A stretch of DNA of 5,550 nt from QQUD01 sp039029915 (GTDB lineage: Bacteria; Chloroflexota; Anaerolineae; Promineifilales; Promineifilaceae): NCBI GenBank assembly GCA_039029915.1, contig JBCCFD010000503.1, positions 1 to 5,550 of the forward strand, read 5' to 3'. This document shows, in pieces, positions 1 to 4,408 of this stretch. A program made the translations under genes and the position numbers. The notes beneath the pieces are model-generated. The model was not told the DNA's origin, did no database searches, and saw only the letters and a program-made list of their open reading frames with translations. How positions within the stretch are numbered: position 1 is the stretch's first letter; each line of letters starts with the position of its first letter.

Positions 1-1
1 G

Positions 2-979
2 CGCTTCAACCCGCCTCACCGATCAGTTCGCTGGGGATACAAGCCGTGGCGCATGAGCATTCTGCTGGGGCAAATGGGGCGCATCCCGTTTAATCGGCTT
101 CTGCCCAACGCCACCCTCTTTCACAGCACGGAGCACCTGCTGATGCCGCTTCGGAATGTGCCAACGGTGCTAACCGTCCACGACCTCATTTTCAAGCTAT
201 TTCCTGAGTATCATAAAAAACTTAACTACTGGTATCTCAACCTAGCCATGCCGGTATACTGCCAAAAAGCAGACGCCATCATCACGGTTTCGCAGGCGAG
301 TAAGCGAGATATCGTAGAGCATTACCAGGTTGACCCCGCTAAGATACATGTTGTGTACGAGGCACCATCTTCCCTATTTAAACCGATGCCTCCAGCTAAG
401 GTCATCCACGTTAGACAGACATACCAACTACCTGAACGGTACCTTGTACATCTAAGTACTATAGAACCTCGAAAAAACCTTACCCGGTTTCTCGACATCC
501 TCCTCGTGCTTCGACGCACTTTCCCGACCCTCTCTCTTGTCCTTGCTGGAGGCAAAGGGTGGCTCTATGATGATTTCTTTGAAAAGATTGAACGCCTAGG
601 CCTGCAAAATGCGGTCAAACTGCTCGGCTGGGTGCCTGATGAAGATTTACCAGCTATTTTGGCGGGTGCTGAGCTAGCCGTGCATCCAAGTTTGTATGAA
701 GGGTTTGGGCTGCCGCTTTTAGAGCACATGGCCAGCGGGCAGGTTGTGGCCTCAAGCAACCGAAGCAGTTTACCTGAGGTCGGTGGGGAAGCGGCCGTTT
801 ATTTTGACCCTGAAAATGTTGAAGAAACAACGGCCGTTATTCATCGCCTACTTACGAATCGAGATGAATACGAACACCGCAAGCAGCTAGGGTTTGAACA
901 GGTAAAAAAGTTTAGCTGGCAGAGAGCGGCGAGAGAAACGATTGCGATTTATGATGCACTTCTTGAGAAAAGGGGCTAA
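2..979 (+). CDS. Glycosyltransferase family 4 (GT-B fold), 5'-truncated by window edge
   Basis: This gene encodes the C-terminal 325 residues of a retaining GT4 glycosyltransferase, which would move a sugar from a nucleotide-sugar donor onto a surface-glycan acceptor on the cytoplasmic face of the membrane. The frame is open to the left edge: 17 codons precede the first ATG (position 53), and they read like a normal part of the N-terminal domain, so that ATG is internal. Numbering from it, the N-domain motif 'TVHDLIFKLFPEY' (41-53) and 'ADAIITVSQASKRDI' (73-87) are typical of mannosyltransferase-like GT4 enzymes. The donor domain shows 'STIEPRKN' (135-142; R140 and K141 at the usual phosphate-binding place), 'LAGGKGW' (164-170), 'GWVPDEDLPAIL' (192-203) and the E-x7-E signature with E216 and E224 in 'YEGFGLPLLE'. 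Family members are often ~370 residues, so about 50 are missing. The gene ends with tandem TAA-TAG stops, 27 nt before the next gene. Substrate cannot be read from sequence. Confidence 0.93.
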   Translation, partial: RFNPPHRSVRWGYKPWRMSILLGQMGRIPFNRLLPNATLFHSTEHLLMPLRNVPTVLTVHDLIFKLFPEYHKKLNYWYLNLAMPVYCQKADAIITVSQASKRDIVEHYQVDPAKIHVVYEAPSSLFKPMPPAKVIHVRQTYQLPERYLVHLSTIEPRKNLTRFLDILLVLRRTFPTLSLVLAGGKGWLYDDFFEKIERLGLQNAVKLLGWVPDEDLPAILAGAELAVHPSLYEGFGLPLLEHMASGQVVASSNRSSLPEVGGEAAVYFDPENVEETTAVIHRLLTNRDEYEHRKQLGFEQVKKFSWQRAARETIAIYDALLEKRG

Positions 980-1006
980 TAGGTAGCGAAAAGTGATAAG
1001 TAATCA

Positions 1007-3607
1007 GTGATTCAAAAGTTCATCTTAGCAAACCATCGTCGACTTATTCCAAGCGTCATTGCCCTGATTCTTTTTGCTCTTTATTTATCAACATTGGCGC
1101 AAACATTGGTTTTAGGCGACCCTACCGAATTTACGTTTATTGCCAATATTTTGGGCATTGCCCATCCACCGGGGTATGTCTTTATCACCCTGATGGGGAA
1201 GCTGTTCCAAACGGTAATTCCTTTTGGCACCACACCTTGGCGCATGCATCTGCTGGCGGCCGTTTCCGCAACAGCCGCCGCCATGTTTGTATATGGCACG
1301 ATTCGCTTACTCACCCCAGACCACCGAGGTTTTAAAAACCTTGGTGGTCTTTCGCTTCACTACCTTCCCGCTATTTTTGGGGCGCTTACGGTCGGAACGG
1401 CCGTTAATCATTGGCAGCACGCTATCCACACCAACCCCCACATCATTACGGCAACGTTTTTGTCTGCAAACTTTTATTTTTTAACGAAATGGTATAGAGA
1501 AGAAGAGAGAAGAGAGAAGAGAGAAGAGAGGGGTGTGTTACCCACTCACTCACACGCTGCTCGCTCTGCGCTTTTTGCGTTTTGTTTTTCTGCTGGCTTG
1601 GGCGTTACGCATCACCCATTGACCGTCATGGCGTTTCCCGCCTACGCGCTGTTTATCATTTGGATACGGCCGTCGATACTGAAAGAGTGGCGCACCATTT
1701 TAAAAATGCTTGGCTTCGCGCTGCTTGGGCTGTCACTGTGGCTTTACTATCCGTTGCGCAGCCCGGCAGTGCTGTTCGGGCCAACCACCATGAACACTGT
1801 CGATGGTTTTCTTGATCACGTGCTGGCCCGAGGCTTAAGCGACAGCCTGCCCTATTTCCCGCTCGTTGAGCAACCCAACCGCGCGCTCGTCTTCTGGAGC
1901 ATTTTGCGTCTGCAGTATAGTTTGCCGGTTATTTTATTGACGATTGGTGCCATCATCTCAACGGTCTTTGGCAAAGTGGCAAAGTGGCAAAGTGGCAGAG
2001 TCGCCAAGTCACAAAATCATGAAGCCCCATCTCCCCATTCTTCGGCAAAGCTCAGGGCAAGTTACCCAATTACCCAATCTCCCAATCTCCCAATTACCAG
2101 TACACCAATACACCAATACACCAATACACCAACCGCCCTCTTCACGCTCGCCTTTCTCACCACCTACGCCTTCGTCATCAGCCTGCGCCAGCAGGACATT
2201 ATGGCTTATCTGCTGGGGCCACTGTTGGTGTGTGGCTTGCTAGCAGGAATTGGTTTATTGCAGTTGAGTGAATGGCTGCAAAAGCGGCTGCGCGGAGAGA
2301 TACGGCCGTTGCTCTTTATCATCAGTTTTGTCATTCTGCTAGGGCCAATTCAGCAGATCGCCCGCAATCTACCCCGCGTCTCATTGCGAAACTACAGCGA
2401 AAGCATTGATTATGTCAACGCAATCGAAGCCCAATTTGGAAATTCTAACGAAAACGCTATTTTGCTCAACGATTGGGAGCGCATGACGCCACTCTGGCAT
2501 GAATTTTATGTCAACAATTCCGAGCCAAAACCGGTTGATGTGTCGTTAAAATACATTGCGGCTGGGGCAAATCCCTGGTTAGACGGCATCTTCAGCTACT
2601 TAGCAGGCCATCCCGTTTATCTAAGTAACTTTCGCCAAAGAGAACTGGGGGGTACTGAGTTTAGGCTTCGTCCTGCCGGTGCATTTTACCAGGTTGTCGA
2701 GCCGTGCAACTATCCTGAAACCCCCTGTGACCAAACTTTACCGCCCGAGATGACGCTAGTAACGGCCGTTGCCGATCAGCTTACGGTCGTCGGCTATTAT
2801 CTGCCTGAGCAAGAGGTAACGGCCGGTGATTTTGTTGAGCTCACCCTCGCTATGACGGCCCCTGAAGGCACGGCCGATTTTTACATCCCCGTGCTCACTG
2901 TCGGTGATATCACCTATGAATTTACCACCGACAGCCACCTCATCACCCCCAATTGGCGGCCTACTGAAATTATTATTGAACGATTTGATTTTGCCCTGCC
3001 TTTTGATTTGGCAGCAGGTGAGTATCCGCTTGAGATCGATCTCAAAAATTTGAGCCAAAATCAGCTAGTTGAAACTGATCTATCGCTTGGCGTGTTGACT
3101 GTAGCAGAAAGCTCCGTTCAAGTTCGTACCTCACATCTGCTCGCTAACTTTAGACAGCGCGTTGGGTTAGTGAGCGCATCGGTTAGAGGAAACGGCCGTC
3201 GACTGCAAGCTCCGTGGCCCAACGAGCAGGCGATACAGGCCCAGCCCGGTGATGTCTTCAACATTCGCCTCACTTGGGAAGCTTTAGCCATTCCCGAAGA
3301 AAGCTACACTATCTTTGTGCATTTGATCGACACGGCCAACCAACCTTATGTGGCCCTCGATTACACCCCCCTTGGTGGCTCGACCCCGACCCATCTCTGG
3401 ATTCCTAAATGGCTTCCGGGTCAGCGCTTTATTGATCCGTACCGCATGGTCATTCCAGAGAATTTACCGCCCGGCACTTATTATATTGAGGTGGGGCTTT
3501 ATGAATTTATCGGTCAGCGTCGGCTGCATATTTCTGATCAAAACGGAAATTTAGCGGGCGACCGCTACATTCTCGGGCGCATTGAGGTACGGCCGAAACT
3601 CCCCTAA
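1007..3607 (+). CDS. DUF2723-like GT-C membrane glycosyltransferase with C-terminal beta-sandwich domains
   Basis: This is an 866-residue polytopic protein. Residues ~13-450 hold roughly nine or ten hydrophobic segments (for example 13-33, 81-101, 142-160, 186-220, 231-250, 302-321, 376-393, 400-420, 431-448). The first loop, 'LGDPTEFTFIANILGIAHPPGYVF' (split here as 36-47 and 48-59), matches the DUF2723/protein O-mannosyltransferase-like pattern D-x-x-E...LG-x-x-HPPGY; D38 and E41 are candidate catalytic acids of a GT-C fold using a lipid-linked sugar. Residues ~455-860 are probably extracytoplasmic and include two beta-rich modules, the second (~745-850) with 'YTIFVHLIDTANQ' and 'LPPGTYYIEVGLYEF'. 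The start is GTG 1007: an in-frame TAA lies at 1001-1003, and the next ATG (residue 63) would delete the first membrane segment; no clear Shine-Dalgarno is seen. Three repeat insertions sit in loops (residues 104-115, 166-175, 322-376) yet leave the frame open. The sugar and acceptor are unknown; the family call is firm for the N-terminal half. Confidence 0.87.
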   Translation: MIQKFILANHRRLIPSVIALILFALYLSTLAQTLVLGDPTEFTFIANILGIAHPPGYVFITLMGKLFQTVIPFGTTPWRMHLLAAVSATAAAMFVYGTIRLLTPDHRGFKNLGGLSLHYLPAIFGALTVGTAVNHWQHAIHTNPHIITATFLSANFYFLTKWYREEERREKREERGVLPTHSHAARSALFAFCFSAGLGVTHHPLTVMAFPAYALFIIWIRPSILKEWRTILKMLGFALLGLSLWLYYPLRSPAVLFGPTTMNTVDGFLDHVLARGLSDSLPYFPLVEQPNRALVFWSILRLQYSLPVILLTIGAIISTVFGKVAKWQSGRVAKSQNHEAPSPHSSAKLRASYPITQSPNLPITSTPIHQYTNTPTALFTLAFLTTYAFVISLRQQDIMAYLLGPLLVCGLLAGIGLLQLSEWLQKRLRGEIRPLLFIISFVILLGPIQQIARNLPRVSLRNYSESIDYVNAIEAQFGNSNENAILLNDWERMTPLWHEFYVNNSEPKPVDVSLKYIAAGANPWLDGIFSYLAGHPVYLSNFRQRELGGTEFRLRPAGAFYQVVEPCNYPETPCDQTLPPEMTLVTAVADQLTVVGYYLPEQEVTAGDFVELTLAMTAPEGTADFYIPVLTVGDITYEFTTDSHLITPNWRPTEIIIERFDFALPFDLAAGEYPLEIDLKNLSQNQLVETDLSLGVLTVAESSVQVRTSHLLANFRQRVGLVSASVRGNGRRLQAPWPNEQAIQAQPGDVFNIRLTWEALAIPEESYTIFVHLIDTANQPYVALDYTPLGGSTPTHLWIPKWLPGQRFIDPYRMVIPENLPPGTYYIEVGLYEFIGQRRLHISDQNGNLAGDRYILGRIEVRPKLP
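1318..1350. repeat. 33-bp near-perfect palindrome inside the membrane glycosyltransferase gene
   Basis: The left arm AGACCACCGAGGTTTT (1318-1333) and the right arm AAAACCTTGGTGGTCT (1335-1350) are reverse complements except for G1326 opposite T1342, which would be a G-U pair in RNA. One base (A1334) lies at the centre. In the reading frame it encodes residues 104-115 of the membrane protein (P-D-H-R-G-F-K-N-L-G-G-L), a short hydrophilic stretch directly after a membrane segment. A stem this regular is unlikely to arise from coding constraint, so I read it as a REP-like element captured in frame. Its identity as a genome-wide repeat is inference. Confidence 0.85.
1503..1530. repeat. Heptamer tandem repeat (AAGAGAG)x4 in coding sequence
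   Basis: Four perfect copies of AAGAGAG occupy 1503-1509, 1510-1516, 1517-1523 and 1524-1530, preceded by a degenerate copy (AGAGAAG, 1496-1502). They encode the highly charged stretch at residues 166-175 (E-E-R-R-E-K-R-E-E-R) between two hydrophobic segments of the membrane protein. A purine-only run of this kind contrasts with the surrounding hydrophobic coding sequence. The short stretch that follows (1531-1555, GGGTGTGTTACCC then CACTCACTCACAC) is also simple in sequence and may belong to the same insertion. Confidence 0.9.
1970..2009. repeat. Octamer tandem array GGCAAAGT
   Basis: Three perfect copies of GGCAAAGT occupy 1970-1977, 1978-1985 and 1986-1993. They are followed by decaying copies GGCAGAGT (1994-2001, one change) and CGCCAAGT (2002-2009, two changes). 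The decay at one end suggests an array that expanded from the left or has aged on the right. Confidence 0.93.
2064..2095. repeat. Octamer tandem array WCCCAATY
   Basis: Four copies are present: ACCCAATT (2064-2071), ACCCAATC (2072-2079), TCCCAATC (2080-2087) and TCCCAATT (2088-2095). The middle six bases, CCCAAT, never change, while the two flanking positions alternate. In frame it gives 'YPITQSPNLPI'. A fifth partial copy, ACCAG (2096-2100), bridges to the next array. Confidence 0.92.
2101..2132. repeat. Octamer tandem array (TACACCAA)x4
   Basis: Four perfect copies of TACACCAA (2101-2108, 2109-2116, 2117-2124, 2125-2132) encode 'TPIHQYTNTP'-type sequence just before the next membrane segment. 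The perfect identity of all four units suggests recent expansion by slipped-strand replication. Confidence 0.95.
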
Positions 3608-3613
3608 AACCAT

Positions 3614-4273
3614 ATGATTATTCTCAAAAGAATCCTGTCTTATAAAAAGACGCTTCTATCCCTTTTTGCATGCTGCATCTTGCTAGCGATAACACCGCTG
3701 TTTATTCGATTGTTTGTGATTTGGAATTACGGCCGTTTTATTAACACGATCCCGGATACGCCTCACCGCCCCATAGGCATTGTGTTTGGCGCGCAGGTGC
3801 TTGGCAATGGGCGGCTAAGCGATGCGCTACAGGATCGCATGGACGTGGCCATCCAGCTTTATCATGAGGGCAAGGTTGATGCGCTTTTGCTCTCTGGTGA
3901 CAATCGTTTTGTTGAATATGATGAACCGAGCAGTATGATGGCCTATGCCATCGCCAACGGCGTACCTGAAGCCGCCCTTCATCCAGATTTTGGCGGCCGA
4001 CGCACTTATGATACCTGCTATCGAGCCAAACATATTTTTGAGGTCGAAACGGCCGTTCTTATCACGCAAGAATTCCATTTGTATCGCGCCCTGTTGCTTT
4101 GCCGGCAGATGGGGGTTGATAGTGTTGGCGTCTCAGCTAGTTTACAGCCATATATTCGAGATCGTTACTTTGCGGTCAGAGAACTGCTAGCCACCAACTT
4201 AGCCATCGTGGATTTAATACGCAATAATCCTGCCCCCGTCATGGGTGATCCGCTCCCCATTCATGCTAACTAA
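3614..4273 (+). CDS. sanA: SanA/YdcF family (DUF218) membrane-anchored envelope protein
   Basis: This 219-residue protein has one N-terminal membrane segment (about 13-35) and a DUF218 domain (about 53-190) probably outside the membrane. It follows E. coli SanA closely in motif order. 'GIVFGAQVLGNGRLSDALQDR' (55-75) is followed by 'LLLSGDN' (91-97), then Y102-D-E-P with S-M-M, then 'D125-F-G-G-R-R-T-Y-D-T' and 'ITQEFHLYRALLLCRQMGV' (150-168), ending in '...MGDPLPI'. SanA is linked in enterobacteria to envelope barrier function and vancomycin exclusion; no firm enzymatic reaction is established there. Length is close to the usual ~240. ATG 3614 is the only start that keeps the membrane anchor; it lies 6 nt after the previous stop with no evident Shine-Dalgarno, so translational coupling with the membrane glycosyltransferase is likely. 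Its place after two glycosyltransferase genes fits a cell-surface role. The family call is strong; orthology to SanA rather than another DUF218 member is less certain. Confidence 0.88.
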   Translation: MIILKRILSYKKTLLSLFACCILLAITPLFIRLFVIWNYGRFINTIPDTPHRPIGIVFGAQVLGNGRLSDALQDRMDVAIQLYHEGKVDALLLSGDNRFVEYDEPSSMMAYAIANGVPEAALHPDFGGRRTYDTCYRAKHIFEVETAVLITQEFHLYRALLLCRQMGVDSVGVSASLQPYIRDRYFAVRELLATNLAIVDLIRNNPAPVMGDPLPIHAN

Positions 4274-4299
4274 AAAAGAGTATGGACTCAGTCGAGTGT

Positions 4300-4330
4300 C
4301 GCTATTTACATTGTCTCAATGGCGATAGCG
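4300..4330. other. Interrupted inverted repeat (hairpin) in the convergent intergenic region
   Basis: CGCTAT (4300-4305) pairs with ATAGCG (4325-4330), and CATTG (4309-4313) pairs with CAATG (4317-4321) around a TCT loop, leaving a symmetric 3x3 internal loop (TTA opposite GCG). This gives 11 pairs 27 nt downstream of the sanA-like stop. No T-run follows on the plus strand, so it is not a standard intrinsic terminator; it may mark or protect the 3' end of the plus-strand operon message. It could also be chance, since short stems are common. Confidence 0.45.
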
Positions 4331-4337
4331 TTCCAAC

Positions 4338-4370
4338 AAAAAAGGCACATATTCTTGCTAAACATGTGCC
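4338..4370 (-). terminator. Intrinsic (Rho-independent) terminator of the cyclase gene
   Basis: Read on the minus strand, GGCACAT (4370-4364) pairs perfectly with ATGTGCC (4350-4344) across a 13-nt loop, and is followed at once by six T residues (4343-4338). It begins 38 nt after the cyclase stop codon, which is the expected place. On the plus strand no T-run follows the stem, so it acts mainly for the minus-strand transcript. Confidence 0.8.
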
Positions 4371-4408
4371 TCAAGATAACAAAATACGGCCGTTAACGTT
4401 TCAAAAAC

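Larger units (their letters stand above)
1970..2132. repeat. Composite repeat cassette of three octamer arrays inserted in frame
   Basis: About 163 bp of non-typical coding sequence encode residues ~322-376, a hydrophilic, Ser/Pro/Thr/Gln-rich segment between the membrane spans at 302-321 and 376-393. The cassette holds three distinct 8-bp tandem arrays (given separately), joined by 54 bp (2010-2063) that includes TTCGGCAAAGCTCAGGGCAA (2041-2060), reading 'KLRAS' in frame. That piece resembles the dispersed '(F)DKLRAS'-type short repeat I associate with Chloroflexota and other metagenomic genomes (from memory, not searched). The same segment is also open in another forward frame until 2243, as expected for stop-free repeat DNA. 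I infer that an intergenic-type repeat cluster landed in, or grew within, this loop. Confidence 0.85.
829..4394. repeat. Dispersed highly iterated palindrome WACGGCCGTY (nine full copies)
   Basis: Full decamers lie at 829-838, 1396-1405, 1665-1674, 2301-2310, 2761-2770, 3191-3200, 3728-3737, 4048-4057 and 4385-4394. Further CGGCCG cores with weaker flanks lie at 792-797, 1257-1262, 2820-2825, 2871-2876, 3590-3595 and 3994-3999; one full copy (4385-4394) is intergenic. Inside genes it is read in different registers: T-A-V four times, R-P twice and G-R twice. Selection is therefore on the DNA rather than on a peptide. This entry spans the whole scatter; the sites themselves are 10 bp each. Function is unknown. 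Confidence 0.85.

Noticed and set aside
980..1006. Promoter between the GT4 gene and the membrane glycosyltransferase gene
   Set aside because: Only 27 bp are available and no -35/-10 pair can be made out; co-transcription is simpler.
1970..2132. Possible CRISPR array
   Set aside because: Units are only 8 bp, directly abutting, with no spacers of constant length; three unrelated repeat types follow one another.
1944..2243. Alternative 99-codon reading frame through the octamer repeats
   Set aside because: It is open only because repeat DNA lacks stops; outside the cassette it has no membrane or domain pattern, whereas the long frame continues clear transmembrane coding on both sides.
2756..3058. 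Minus-strand 100-codon frame within the membrane glycosyltransferase gene
   Set aside because: It is a shadow of the extracytoplasmic beta-domain coding sequence, with no family resemblance.
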